The position numbers were made by a program, and so were the translations under genes. Source: Calycina herbarum (lineage: Eukaryota; Ascomycota; Leotiomycetes; Helotiales; Pezizellaceae). Taken from it: a stretch of 64,000 nucleotides of DNA. Positions within the stretch are counted from its first letter, which is position 1. Each line of letters starts with the position of its first letter. Shown one piece after another: positions 45,447 to 58,200 of the stretch. The DNA lies in assembly GCA_001414485.1 (NCBI GenBank), contig LLEY01000026.1:124001-188000 (forward strand), given 5' to 3'. Under the pieces are notes generated by a model that searched no databases, was not told the origin of the DNA, and worked only from the letters and a program-made list of their open reading frames with translations.

Positions 45447-45476
45447 AGGACTACTCATCGCCCAGTATCCGCAAGT

Positions 45477-47629
45477 ATGCCACCATCCACAAAGCGCTCC
45501 CAGAGAGCTCGACGGGAGGTGATTAATAATGTTGATGTACCCGACTCTTCCCCCTCAAGACCGGCGAAGAGAAGAAAGAGAGTAAGTCTGAGAGTGTTCC
45601 AATTTACTAATTTATGCTAACTTATATCCTCAAAGGCCGAGGAGCCAGCCGAGAAACCCGCCCCAGAGCCAGAATCCGTCAAACTCCCCCTCGACCGGTC
45701 AGGCCTCAGTATGAACGACGAAGAGTTGATACAAGCCGTTGTCCCCACCCTACTTATGCCACCACATGCTGTACAAGCCAGTAAAGATCACGATAATGCG
45801 TTATACGAGATACATAATAAGGAGGGGGTACAAGCATATGCCAAACTCGCTGGAAAGGGCTGGACTTTCTACGTTAAGAACCTTAACAATGTCATTGGGC
45901 GTCCCCCAGAAGGTCTTACATCCAGCGCACAAACACAAACCAACACTCTGCCAGGTGAATCTGCGGGCCAAGATGGTGTTCATATTGACCTTGGACCCAA
46001 CAAGATGGTATCTCGGCTCCATGCCGAGATTTACTTCGACTCGGACTCGGAACGCTGGAACATACATGTGCAAGGCCGAAATGGGATCCGAATCAATGAC
46101 ACCAACCTTCGCAAAGGCACTAGAGAACCCCTCATTAGTGGACAAGTAATTGAGATTGGAGGTGTTGAGATGATGTTTGTTTTGCCCCAGGAGGAAGGAA
46201 GCTTGAAAGTCGACAACAAATTCCTCGCCAGAGCTGGGCTTATTCAACCTGAGGATGATACAAAGGGCGACGAGACCGATGCACCCAGTTCATCGCAAAC
46301 GCTCTCGGGTCCAGCCGCCCGTGGTCAAAATAATTCAGGTCCGCTACCAATTGCACCGGCACCCCCAGATTATCGACGCCCAGGCACCCCTGTCAGTGCA
46401 CGAACAAAGCATCCGTACTCGATTGGCAAATCCCCAGCTTATGCCGGTGGTACAATGCTAATGAACGCTGATGATGTGGATTTGAGCTTGGATTCGAATC
46501 AACATATCAAGCCTTCGTACAGTTACGCCCAGATGATCAGTCAAGCTATTCTTGATACAGAGGATGAGAAATTGAACCTGAGTGGTATCTACAATTTTAT
46601 CCAGGACAAGTTTGCGTACTATAGATTTCAGCTCGGAGGTGGATGGCAGGTTTGTATACCTAATTGTTTGTTGATATGTTGCAATTACTAATACTTGGTA
46701 GAATTCAATTCGACATAACCTGTCTTTGAACAAGGCCTTTCACAAGGTTGCCCGTTCGACTGATGAACCAGGAAAAGGCATGAAGTGGTGCATTGTCCCA
46801 GAGGTTCGAGATGAGATGGCGAAGAACTGTGTCAGAGGAGGTCGAGGTGGTCATCGAGGCTCTTCTGCTCCTGGAACCCCAGCCAATGTCAATAGCATCG
46901 GCCGCGCCTTAAAGAATGGCGAAACCGGCTCTACGATTAAGGGCAAGCGCTCACCACAATCGCCTCCATCCAGTGCTTTTCAGTCACATGGACCTCAATT
47001 TACCCCTGATCGCCGTGGACGGCCATCAGTACAAGATAACCTCCCTGGAGATGGTAGTCCGTTACCTCGACACCGAAGAACCAACACCAGTGCCTTGGGT
47101 CTCTCTGAAAATGCCCCTGGCTCTCCACCAGCCCTCTCATCGTCTTACCTACAGGAGGAATCTGGCTCCATGCAAACCCCGGCACCACACCGTGTAATCC
47201 CTCATTTGGCACCACCTAGTACTGCTCAACGACCAAGTCAACACATGCCAACCAGCTCCCCAGCCCCCTTCTGGAAATTTGCTGATTTGGGTGGTGCAAC
47301 GCCCATGAAGGGTCCCGCTTTTGACGTGAGTCCTACCAAAGGAGGTGGTGATCTCGGTGTTCCACCAAGTAGTAGCCCTCCACCAGCTCGCCGTGCCTCT
47401 GCCGCAAGTCCCACCAGAAATGGGAGATCCACAAAACTTGAAGCTATCGAAGCAGATGAAGCCGGAGAGGATGACGAAGAGGGAGGCTTTGACCTGTCGA
47501 GGTAAGTCGAATTTTAGAATTGGGTTCTTAGCTTGTTCCGTTACTAATTTCGTTTACAGAGGCTTTCAAAGCATCGGCTCCTATCACGCTCCTGTTGGTT
47601 CCGGCGTTTTTGTCGCTCCTCCTACATAA
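45477..47629 (+). CDS. forkhead transcription factor with FHA domain (Fkh1/2-like)
   Basis: Exons 45477-45581, 45636-46649, 46702-47501 and 47560-47629, giving 662 aa. The N-terminus is basic and NLS-like (PAKRRKR). An FHA domain occupies about 105-190 ([12 protein letters not shown] ... [12 protein letters not shown] ... [12 protein letters not shown]), a phosphothreonine-binding module. The forkhead domain is at about 327-420 ([15 protein letters not shown] ... GGGWQ, then [18 protein letters not shown]), with intron 2 splitting the recognition-helix region between GGGWQ and NSIRHN. The long C-terminal part is disordered and Ser/Pro-rich, with many SP/TP sites, as expected for a CDK target. 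This arrangement is that of yeast Fkh1/Fkh2, nuclear regulators of cell-cycle genes. The last exon encodes only 23 residues. Confidence 0.94.
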
Positions 47630-49254
47630 AGGAGACGGCCTTCGCCTTTGTTTTGGCACCCTGTCTCGATACTGATGTTAGATTAGATGGAGTTTACCAT
47701 AATTTTCCGACTTTGATTATTCTTGATTGAGCTCTCCTCTCCATTGACAAGCTTTTCTAGGGATGTACCGATCCTCTCGAATGGTTGGGGCTCCTTCAAT
47801 CATACCTAAAATAAAATGAAAACTTTGATTACCGCATAGCGCAATTGGGTTTTGGGATGTCATCAACGAAATTTTTCTTTTTGTCCTGATGGGGGTTTTT
47901 GCTTTTTGCTACCTGGTGGGGGAGAGAGAAAAAATGGAGTTGGCTTGCTTGCCTTTTTGCATTTTTTGGGAAGTGTATTCTAGTATTTGGGGTTGTCTTG
48001 GGCGGCTTATGCTAGGATATCTTTTGCAAATAAAATACGTTGTATTGGTCTATCCCCGACTTTCCTGGTGAGGTGATGTGGTGCTGTATTGGGGTGAGGG
48101 GCCTTGGTCGAGTGGCTTCAAATAATTTCGACCTTTCTTAGACACCTTTGATCTCAGTGGGCCTTTGCGGTTCGTCTCGGATCTAGTGTTTTCTGGTACT
48201 GTTCCTACTTGGTCGAAGTCGTTCCTTCCCTAACTTGACATCGGCCGCCTCTTGAGACGAGACTTGATTTAGCTCCTTCTCCTTACCTCTACCTCTAGAA
48301 TCTACTCCGGGTAGGTTGTTCTCTTGACTTTGCCACCCCAAATCGACCATCATTTTTGGGGGGACTCGAGTGGCTTCGAAGATATGCATGCCCTCGCGTA
48401 ACTTCGCCGCTTCCTAGGTACATGTAAGCTCTATGTTGTTCGTTTCGCGTCTCCGATCATTGAATGTTTTTTTTTGGTTTACCGCTTATGTCAATTCGCT
48501 CCCTGGGTTTGAAAACCCTCATGGCATCTGTTGCCTTAGGTGATATTCTTTTGAGATTCTCAAGAAATGTGAAATCACTGTCCCTCTACGGCTTTGCATT
48601 TCCTCCGGTCCGCTTTTCCTCCAAGCAGGTGCTGACTTTGGTTGGTCACAGGTCTTCCGGCTGGAATGTTCGGGAGAAACGCTTCTTGTCTGATGCTCCT
48701 CGAACTCTTCGGACGAACAAGTTGAACAAGAACATGGTTTCTCTGGGGAATTTTCCGTGTATCCACCATAAGCTATCTTGTCGTTCATTTGCTGGACGTC
48801 CTTCAATGTAAAAATATTGGTGCTTTGTGGACCAATTGGAAAACCCCCGCCAGCCAGTGAGTAGCAATAGCCAGGAAGATATATTGAGGAATGAAGCTGC
48901 TGGGGAGCGTCATAGAAATGGAAGTGATGCCACGGCATGGAGTCATACGCAAGCTGTTCTTTATAATAAAGGCGAGAGTGGACCAAAAGATGTTGTTCAC
49001 ACAGTTAGTGACTTTCCACGGTATCCTGAAGATGGTCATGTATGAGGAAGGCCGCGAGAAAGAAGAGACTAATCCATTACTCATTTTTATAGCACAAACA
49101 TCATATGTTAACTTTTTGAAGTACAAAATCGTATCAGCTTTTGATAAACAAAAATTCCAAAAATTCCCCTCTAGGGGAAATAAGCCACCAAACGCAAGCG
49201 GAACCAATTTTTCGTTACTCCAGACACAGATTTCAGAGTACCATAGCGAGGTTT
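47630..49254. other. intergenic, no gene seen
   Basis: 3' flanks of the forkhead gene and of the minus-strand membrane-protein gene. Open frames on both strands at 48.4-49.0 kb overlap each other and show no domain or splice logic. Confidence 0.4.
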
Positions 49255-49925
49255 TCAAACTTCACTTCCGAGCAATGCATCACTCTCAGAAGGTGCAGAG
49301 TTTCTAGTCGCTTCAGTCCTCCCAATACTCCTAACTTTATCCCCATGGTTCTTGAGTAAATATGCATACACCAAGGTCGGGAAGAACAAAAATCTGTAGG
49401 CAACCCCAGATCATGTTAGCATCTCATCCATATTCCTGAAACACCCATAAACAGTAGGCAAGAGGAGAACGTACAGAACCACCAAAACACTTATAGAATT
49501 TTTAACAATCCTAATTGTTTTCCCCGAAGGATAGTAAGAGTAATGCCCCGGCTCCGCAAAGATACTGTCAAGTAGTAGCCATAACCAAAACACACTCGCA
49601 AGTGTCGATTTCGCAATTTCGGATCGGAAGAGTACGAGTGGTGTGGAGGGGTTGTAACGTTGGACTATGATGATGAAGAGGATTCCCGCGGCGAAGAGGG
49701 AGAGTAGAAAGTGTTTTCTAAATTTAGCAGGTTAGATTTGGACGGAAAGGGGAAAACTGGAGAGAGGGAAAAGGCAGCGAACATGAAATGATAAACGTCC
49801 GAGAAACTGTATTCAATTACCTCTCCCCAGACCCATAATCCAAGCCAGAACATGGTTGGAAAGGCGACGAGGGCTTGGAAGAGACATATTGTGCGGAAGA
49901 TTCTTTCGTGTAGGGAATACGCCAT
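49255..49925 (-). CDS. small four-helix membrane protein, family unknown
   Basis: Three exons on the minus strand: 49925-49783, 49717-49475 and 49393-49255, giving 174 aa. Intron 1 is 65 bp (GTTCGC donor, TTTAG acceptor). Intron 2 is 81 bp (GTACGT donor, CTAAC branch, CTACAG acceptor). The protein (MAYSLHERIFRTICLFQALV...) has hydrophobic segments at about 11-34, 50-66, 84-102 and 119-142. A polar loop lies between helices 3 and 4 (FAEPGHYSYYPSGKT), and the tail is hydrophilic, ending SESDALLGSEV. All three frames join in phase, and the hydrophobicity only makes sense after splicing, which supports the model. I do not recognise the family. Confidence 0.65.
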
Positions 49926-51774
49926 TTTTGAGGATATGTTTCTCAGTTCACAATGATCAATGAAGCAGAAAATATTGAGGGAAAGATAAAATTGTGTTGC
50001 TCGTGGTTTTATGTTGCTGGGGAGTAGATGGCAGCCTGGAATATAAATTGTACGTACATGAACGGCACGTACATAGCCCACCCCACATCAAACTCCAACA
50101 AATGAGGAACTTTGTTGACAGGAGATAAAACAATGGCAAGGCAGTTTTTCCTAGATGGATTTGTTTTCCTTTCTGATTGATGATATCTCGCTAGTTTTTA
50201 CATGAGCTTGCCTGTCACGCTTTCCTTTACTAGAAAATGCGTACCTCTTTCAACTCGATTCTATAGTTGGGGTCAATTTAGTAAAGAAGAATGCTGACGT
50301 CCTTAGATATCATGTTTATATGCTAAAATAAGGAATCCCCAATGGTACCACCGAGAATCTCCAAGTGAATGATTCGCTTCTGAAACAGTGAATGGGTTGT
50401 GATATTGATTACGAAGGCGCAAATCAGAAAAACAAGACGTAAAATCGACTGGTTATATTTTTGACTGAAGTTCTAACATGACTTTCTATCGTGAATTGAC
50501 TCCTATTTCAACAATGAAAGTCCAAGGAGCTCCACGGACCACGACCCTTAAAATTAGCAGTAATACCTCAGGCTCGTACCTGCCTACCTAGCCCTCGTTG
50601 TTCCAACTTTCTAGAGTAATTCAAGCCGATTATTCTATACAATTAGAACAATTAGGACTATTAACCTAGGTGTTTTGGAACAAGCAAGTTCCAAAAGACT
50701 AGACAGTTCGAACAACGGGTACTGTATTTGTCGGGCTTTTTCACAAAACGAGAGAGCCAAAACTGCAAGAGTTTGGGTCATGCATCTATGCACTAACATT
50801 AAGAATTGTTGTGCGAGAAAAGAGGGTTGGAAATATTATCAGACGAGTTTGGGAAATTTTTGACTTCCCAAGTACTCTTGAACAGTATAAGTACTTTTTC
50901 GTGATCTCCTCGAGTAACGAGAGGTACACTGCAATCATCGAGTCTCTCAAGAAAAGAGTCAAAACAGCAAAGAAAGGAAAAGGACAAGAGACTTGAGCAA
51001 GTGGCCGAAAGAACGACAATTGTACTCCAACTTCTTGAGCAGCTAGGTAGTACTACTCATGTCGATCAATGTGAGACGATGAAAGCATCGGAGAATATCT
51101 CTTGCACTTGCAATGATAGTGATCATTACTTTTGCCTCGTAGTGACTTTTATATGACTTCATGATTTTTCTTTGGTTTCGACCGACGCTTAGCTTCGAGT
51201 CTTCACTTCGTGTACTCAATCAACCAATCATGTTTCTAGCGTCGGTTGAGAAAGAAGTTTCAGGCTGTTGACGACGAATAAGCTGTTGACTATGAATAAT
51301 CACCAACTTACTTGCTCAGCCTTTAGATGGTACTAATTCCAGACATGGAGAAGGGTAAAATACATAGGTATATTTTGGAGGGATGGTGCGGTGCTTCACG
51401 GAAGCGAGGCGAGTCAGACCCGACGTCAGATTCCAGGGTGGCTCGAAGGTGGCCACTGCCCAAAGACTGGCGATAAGAAAGGCAAAAATAATTTTCATAC
51501 CACATTTTCCGCCTTTGTTCTCCAACAACATCCATCCCCAAAGCCTTGCACTTGCATCTCATATCGAAACTCGATATCCCCAAATCATCGTCAACTTGAT
51601 CAAATTTCCCTCCGGCCAGTGAGATCCAACTGCTTTCCAGACCCTGTCCTATTTTGGTGGCACCAGCGCACGCAGCATTTAAACCCCACCAAAGATTGAT
51701 TCTTCCCCTCCATCTTACACCCGTTTTCCGTCCAGGATACAATCCCACCACAAAAACAACAACAAAACTGCAAA
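49926..51774. other. intergenic with one MITE-like element
   Basis: Apart from MITE-like copy C at 50550-50740, nothing is recognised. The final 200 bp are the pyrimidine/Ala-codon-poor leader of the ARB1 gene. Confidence 0.45.
50550..50740. mobile_element. MITE-like element, copy C
   Basis: Left end AAAATTAGCAGTAATACCTC, then GTACCTGCCTACC, TTGTTCCAACTTTCTAG and AACCTAGGTG, matching the reverse complement of copy B's right half in order. The right end (TACTGTATTTGTCGGGCTTTT) is a weaker inverted match. No coding capacity. Confidence 0.6.
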
Positions 51775-53782
51775 ATGGTGTCTGCATCCAAAGCCGCCCG
51801 TGACGCAAAGAGAGCCGCCGAGGGAAAGGCCCCCAAAAAGACTGTCGCCTCCCGATCCAAGGCGGGGTCAAAAACCGCTTCAGGCGCCTCATCTGTCGCC
51901 GGTGACGATACCCCACCCCTTCTCGGCGACGATGGACTTCCCCTTCCTGATGACCAGCAGCCTGGCGGAAAGAGAGCCGATGAAGTCAAGCGACTCGCAG
52001 ATCAGATGGATAAACATGGTCTGTCTGACCGTGTTACCACTGGTGTGCTCAGTTCCCTCAAGCAGAGTCGAGATGTCAAGATTACCTCCGTCTCTCTGAC
52101 TTTCCACGGTCGCGTTCTCATCGCCGATACCACCCTCGAACTTACCTATGGCCGCCGATATGGTCTTCTTGGAGAGAATGGTTGCGGTAAATCAACCATC
52201 TTGAAGGCCATCGACAAACGCGAGTATCCCATCCCAGATCACATCGACATCTACTTGCTCAATGAGGGTGCTCCTCCAAGCGAATTGGGAGCCCTCGAGT
52301 GGGTCGTAAAGGAGGCAGAAAATGAGATGGAGAGACTCGACAAGCAGGCCGAGCAGATTCTCGAGGACGACGGACCAGAAAGTCCTGTTCTCATGGATCT
52401 TTACGAGGTATTTTTCTGTGCCAACCCAAAAAAATTGCACCGCTAACTAGCCACAGCGCATGGAAACCATGGATCCCTCCACCTTCGCAACCCGCGCGTC
52501 CCTCATTCTCACCGGTCTCGGTTTCAACAAGAAAACAATCACGAAGAAGACAAAGGATATGTCCGGCGGATGGCGTATGCGTGTCGCTTTGGCCAAGGCT
52601 CTTTTCGTCAAGCCATCGCTTCTCTTGCTCGATGACCCTACCGCACATTTGGATTTGGAAGCCTGTGTGTGGTTGGAGGAATACCTCAAGAAATGGGATC
52701 GTACTTTGGTCCTCGTTTCCCACTCGATGGATTTCTTGAACGGTGTCTGCTCCAACATGATTGATATGCGTATGAAGAAACTCATCTACTATGGTGGTAA
52801 CTACGATTCTTACTCGAAGACCCGCTCCGAACAGGAGACCAACCAAATGAAGGCATACACAAAACAACAAGACGAAATTGTTCACATCAAGAAGTTCATC
52901 GCTTCCGCTGGTACATATGCCAATTTGGTTAGACAGGCAAAGTCTCGACAAAAGATTTTAGATAAGATGGAGTCTGATGGCTTCATTCAAAAGGTTGAGG
53001 AAGATCGCGTTTTCACATTCAGATTTGCTGATGTCGAGAAACTTCCTCCTCCAGTCTTGTCATTTGACGATGTCACTTTCTCATACTCCGGAAACCCCAA
53101 GGACGACCTCTACAAGAACCTCGATCTCGGTGTGGACATGGACTCTCGTACAGCCTTGGTTGGACCCAACGGTGTCGGAAAGTCCACTCTCCTCAAGTTG
53201 ATGACTGGAGCCAACTCACCCACTGGTGGAATTGTCTCTCGCCACACTCATTTGAAGATGGGTGTCTACAGTCAACATTCTGCTGAGCAACTTGATCTCA
53301 CCAAGTCCGCTCTCGACTTCGTCCGAGACAAATACGCCGATAAGAGTCAAGATTACCAATACTGGAGACAACAACTTGGCAAGTATGGTCTCAGTGGAGA
53401 TTCTCAAACTGCCTTGATGGGTACGCTTTCCGAGGGACAAAAGTCCAGAATTGTTTTCGCGCTCTTGGCCATTGACGGACCAAACATGTTATTGTTGGAT
53501 GAGCCTACCAACGGTTTGGACATTCCAACCATTGACAGTTTGGCTGATGCCATCAACGCCTTCACTGGTGGTGTTGTAGTGGTATCTCACGATTTCAGGT
53601 AAGTTTAGAAACATCTATTGAAACGCCCTGGAACTATTTACTGATTGAAAACTAGATTGCTCGACAAGATTGCCAAGGATATCATGGTCTGCGAGCACCA
53701 GAGTATTCACAAGTGGGACGGAACTATTGGGGAGTACAAGAACCACTTGAGAAAGAAGATGATGGCTGCTGGAGCCGTTTAA
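51775..53782 (+). CDS. ARB1: ABC-F ATPase Arb1 (ABCF2-like), ribosome biogenesis
   Basis: Exons 51775-52407, 52457-53598 and 53656-53782, giving 633 aa. Cytoplasmic/nuclear ABC-F protein without membrane domains; yeast Arb1 is essential for 40S and 60S biogenesis and ribosome-associated quality control. It has two nucleotide-binding domains. NBD1 has [12 protein letters not shown] (about 130-141), [16 protein letters not shown] and [20 protein letters not shown]2 has [38 protein letters not shown] and VVVVSHDFR. The DDP (rather than DEP) in the first Walker B is, as far as I recall, shared by Arb1 orthologues. The N-terminus is Lys/Ala-rich. Length is normal. Confidence 0.95.
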
Positions 53783-55264
53783 GGTCCATGATAATGAATG
53801 AAAGGAGAGAAAAGTTTGCTGCTTCGATGGTCGGTATATGCGTATATCAATATGAGGGCAGATTCGATGCCCGTGGCCAAAATGGAGATGAGGGCATTCG
53901 CAATAACGCTATCCGAGCAGCTGTTTTGAGCAATAGAATGTTTTGTGTTTTCTAGAAGCGTTGTTAAGTGAAGGTTGCTCACAAAAAAAAAAAAATCAAG
54001 ACTTTACAATGCACCTGTGAAGAGAATTGACCTTGAAGGAGTGTAGATACAGGGGCTGGGGGATGGCAAGAAAGGAGGCTGCATGCGGATAAATGCTGGA
54101 AGAGGTTTTCACTCAAGAGTTAGCACAGCAAGATAACGATTGCAGCAGAGAACTCGCCCCTTCCGTAAGACCTTCTCTCGTCATGATCGGGTTTTAGATG
54201 CAGGTAAGGTGGCCAGACCAGCCAGATTCTCTCATTGGCGCTTTCCTGTTTTGGAACTAGCTTCACCGGTGCTTGCTTGTGAGTGGAGGTATGTACTCGT
54301 ACAAGTAGCAATGAGACATTGGTCGCGATTGCCTTTTCCAAGTAACCCAGGTATCTATTTACATACGGAGTCCTCATACCTACTCGATTTGAAATAAAAC
54401 AGTTTCTGTGTGAAGAATGGAAAGTAATAGATTCCCAAGTTGTCGGTTTACCTCATTGATACTCCGACTGGGCTGTAACACCCTTTTTGGCTGCCGACCA
54501 AACCACCAACGAAACACTTCAAGATTCGAGTGGGCACAAGCTAACCTTTGCATAGAAGCGTTCAGAAGCGTTCACTACGAGTCTGTCCATCAGGTATTAG
54601 GTGTCTATGTACTGTACAATAATGAAAGAGTTTTGGTCCATTTAAAGAGAAAAAACGGGCCCGCAGTGATAACCGACCAATGAAATGGCTAACTTTTACT
54701 ACCGTCAACACCTCGCTGCACTGCACCTCAGAGAACGAGAGATGGGGCATTTTTACGCTTCGCCAGCCCTTGTACCAGCGCAGTGCCAGCCAACATGAAT
54801 GATTTCCTTTCCAAACCCTCTCCCTCTTCCTCTCACCTTCCCTCCATCATACATTCCCCTCAATTCCTCCTCGCTCCCTCGCCGTCGCAACTCCACACCG
54901 TGATTCGCAAAACTCCGTGAGGTATCGCTATCGTCCTTTTTTGACTACATAATCGCCAGGCCGACTCCGCGGCTGGACTGGACTGGACTGGACTGGATAA
55001 TCCACGCGCGACACACAAAGACTTTCCCTCTCCCCATCAGCAGCCCAAACTTTAGCTGATCTGCCATCGACCAGCACCATCATCGAATTCTCCTCCCACA
55101 ACACCCAAATCCCATCGCGATATCGTAAACCATCGTATTTCCTGCCATCACAGCAAAGCCTCTGCGTGCCCGCTGCTGCTACCCCTTCACCCTGTGGCAT
55201 TGATTCTTCTATGGAGAGATAATACAACTCATTCCGTCGCCTTGTGAGTCGAAAGGGCGCGGTG
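53783..55264. other. intergenic / INO80 leader
   Basis: No gene recognised. It contains a short pentamer repeat (CTGGA, five copies, about 54973-54997) and CT-rich promoter-like sequence at 54810-54890. Confidence 0.45.
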
Positions 55265-58200
55265 ATGGACTCGACCTTTCACGCAACGGTCATGCAAAGG
55301 CCAAAGGAAGAAGAGGATGAGGTTGTGAAGCGGGAGAGGATCAACGGAGAAGGCAGCTCGAGCACTCGACCACCCTACATGGCTCAATCTCCCACACAAC
55401 CAGATTACCGTCCACCCTTTTCACCCACCAACGGCAATCCAAGACCTCAACCATACGATCAATATCACCCAACACCACCGGCTCTGCCGATGCCAACACC
55501 TTCCCACATTCCTGGCCCTGCTTCGCCTTTGGCCGTGGCGACGACCCCAATAGGATATCACAACTATCCATCAGCTACCCGTGACAAGCCTGTCAGCAAT
55601 TATTACGATCCAACTTCGGATTCAAGTGAGAGACGACCATCAGAAGCCGGGAGAATTGAGGCACAGACACCACAAGTAAGCTTCCTTGCTCTTCGCATCA
55701 TCCAACACCCTCTTCTTGAGGATGAATTCTAACGATAATCTGTAGGGCCGCGAACCATACAGCTACCCACAAACGTCTGCTGACCCTCCGAAATATTACA
55801 ACGGAGCATACACATCTCCAGTGAACAACACATTTCCACCTCGATCGCCAATTTCCCACTCTCATCCTCACACTCGTGGAATATCACAGTCACCAAGACT
55901 CGCTCCGATGTCCCCCATTGCGCGACACAACGGCGCGACAATGGGAGGGCCAGTGATAAAGCAAGAGGCGCCCGCTCCTGTAACTGTTTGTGATACCCAT
56001 GCTCCACGTAACAACTATAAAACTAACACCATATACAAGTCAACCCACAGATCAGCCAACCCGATGGACTTCTCGAGTATCCTATCCGAACCGAATCCAA
56101 CCCCGAGCGAACCCCTCCCCGAGCCTCCCGCAAAGAAGATTAGAAAGTCGACGTCCAAGCAAGCCTTACCACCCCCTGTACCGGAGCCGATGTCAAGGGA
56201 TAGCTCTAGACAATCGTCCCTTGCGCCAGCACCCACACCCACGGCATCCAGAGTACCTGCGAAGCGAAAGGCGAATGGAGAAGCAAAGAAACCCTCCCCG
56301 AAACCCAAACAACTTTTGAAGGAGCAGGAAAAGGAGATCTCAGCCCTCATGGCGAAGTTTGATGCCGAGGCTAGCGATGTCGACACGCCGGATTTTGAAG
56401 ACGACCAGCGACTATTTCGGGCACGAGCTGTAAAGCGGAAACTTGAGGTTGAAAAGACGGAGGTTGCCAAAACCAAGCAGCGTCGCACAAAATTCACCGA
56501 AAAGATGGCAGTGAAGCTTGGTAGACATGCCATGCTTGGTGAACGACGGTTCCGAGACATACATGGCGATGAAGCAATCACAGCTGTGCAAGAGAAAGAG
56601 GTTCAGGCAGAGAAGGAGCGCAAGAAGGACATGCAAAGAAAGCGTCGCAGAGAAAAGACAGTTGCAAACAATCTTGAGCAGAAAGAGATGGCATTGGCCA
56701 AAGCCCAAGAAGCTGAGGATGAGAATGAGAGACAAAAGTTCATTCGGGAAGCGCAGAGGGCAGAAAAGAAGGCGCAACAAACCAAGATTATTCTTGCCCG
56801 AGGTGATAGGGGTCCCGATCTCAAAGCAGTTGAGCCGTCGGAACCCAATCTTTCAGGTGGCATAATGTCTACTTTTACAGCTGTAGATGCAGACCCGCCA
56901 AAGGGCAAATCTAAACGCGGAGGTGCTCGACCACGGAAATCCAAGGAACAGAAACAGGCGGAGAAGGACTCTGCAGAGGCTGCGCAGGCTGCCATAGACG
57001 CAGGAGAGGAACCTCCACCACCGCCTCAAATGAAGGACGAACCTACCAAGATCAGACTCAAGGTAAAGGATTCAAAAGAGTCTCGTGAAGAACCGCCAAC
57101 AAATTTCGAGCCATTTGTATCCAAGGGGTACAACCAAATTTATGACCAAATTTGGCGAGATCTTGCTCGTAAAGACGTCAACAAAGTCTACAAGCTTGGA
57201 ATCGAATCGAATGCGACCCGAGCTTCCAATTTGAAGAAGACGGCTATACTTGCCTCGAAAGAAGCCAAGAGATGGCAGCTCCGAACAAACAAGGGCACGA
57301 AAGACTTACAGGCAAGAGCCAAACGTGTCATGCGAGAGATGATGTCTTTTTGGAAGCGAAACGAACGAGAGGAACGAGATCTTCGACGTGCAGCCGAGAA
57401 GCAGGAACTCGAAAATGCGAAGAAAGCCGAAGCCGACCGAGAGGCCAACAGACAAAAGAGAAAGCTCAATTTCCTCATTTCCCAAACAGAGCTTTACTCG
57501 CATTTCATTGGAAAGAAGATCAAGACCGACGAAGTCGAAAGATCAACCGATCACCCCGATACTGCTGCCGATCCCAGCGCACCTCAAGGAAGTTCTGTCA
57601 ATGTCCCTGAAAACACTGTTGCTGCTGGTGCCAAAGTTACCAATTTTGAAGACCTGGATTTCGATGCAGAGGATGATTCTGCTTTGCAAGCTGCTGCCAC
57701 GGCAAATGCCCAACATGCAATTCAGGAGGCCAAGAAGAAGGCCAGAGCTTTCAATGGCCCAGATATGGACGAAGAGGGAGAGTTGAATTTCCAGAATCCA
57801 GAGACAGGCGACATCGATATCGAGCAACCTAAGATGCTTCAAGCCCAACTCAAGGAGTATCAACTCAAAGGCCTCAACTGGATGGTCAATCTGTACGAAC
57901 AAGGTATCAACGGTATCCTGGCAGATGAGATGGGCCTCGGAAAGACTGTGCAGTCCATATCGGTCATGGCATACTTGGCTGAGAAGCACGATATTTGGGG
58001 ACCGTTCCTCGTTGTTGCACCTGCTTCTACACTTCACAATTGGCAGCAGGAAATTACAAAATTCGTGCCGACACTCAAGGTTCTCCCTTACTGGGGTACT
58101 GCCGCAGACCGAAAGGTGCTGAGAAAATTCTGGGATCGCAAACATTATACCTACACGCAGGATGCACCATTCCACGTTCTGATTACATCCTATCAATTGG

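Larger units (their letters stand above)
39583..45476. other. 5.9-kb gene-poor stretch
   Basis: No gene is recognised. The region is more GC-balanced than the AT-rich intergenic DNA elsewhere (especially about 39.7-42 kb and 43.2-44.1 kb) and has many short open frames on both strands. One minus-strand frame near 43349-43540 (AYDDLNFAMEIIGRFVFG) looks coding-like but could not be extended. It contains a GTCGGGTT triple repeat near 41080-41101 and a degenerate MITE-like sequence at about 44550-44700. The last 540 bp is the leader/promoter of the forkhead gene. Confidence 0.35.

Noticed and set aside
48519..48986. Overlapping open frames on both strands near 48.5-49 kb
   Set aside because: Mutually overlapping, no conserved motif, no splice logic. 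Treated as chance frames.
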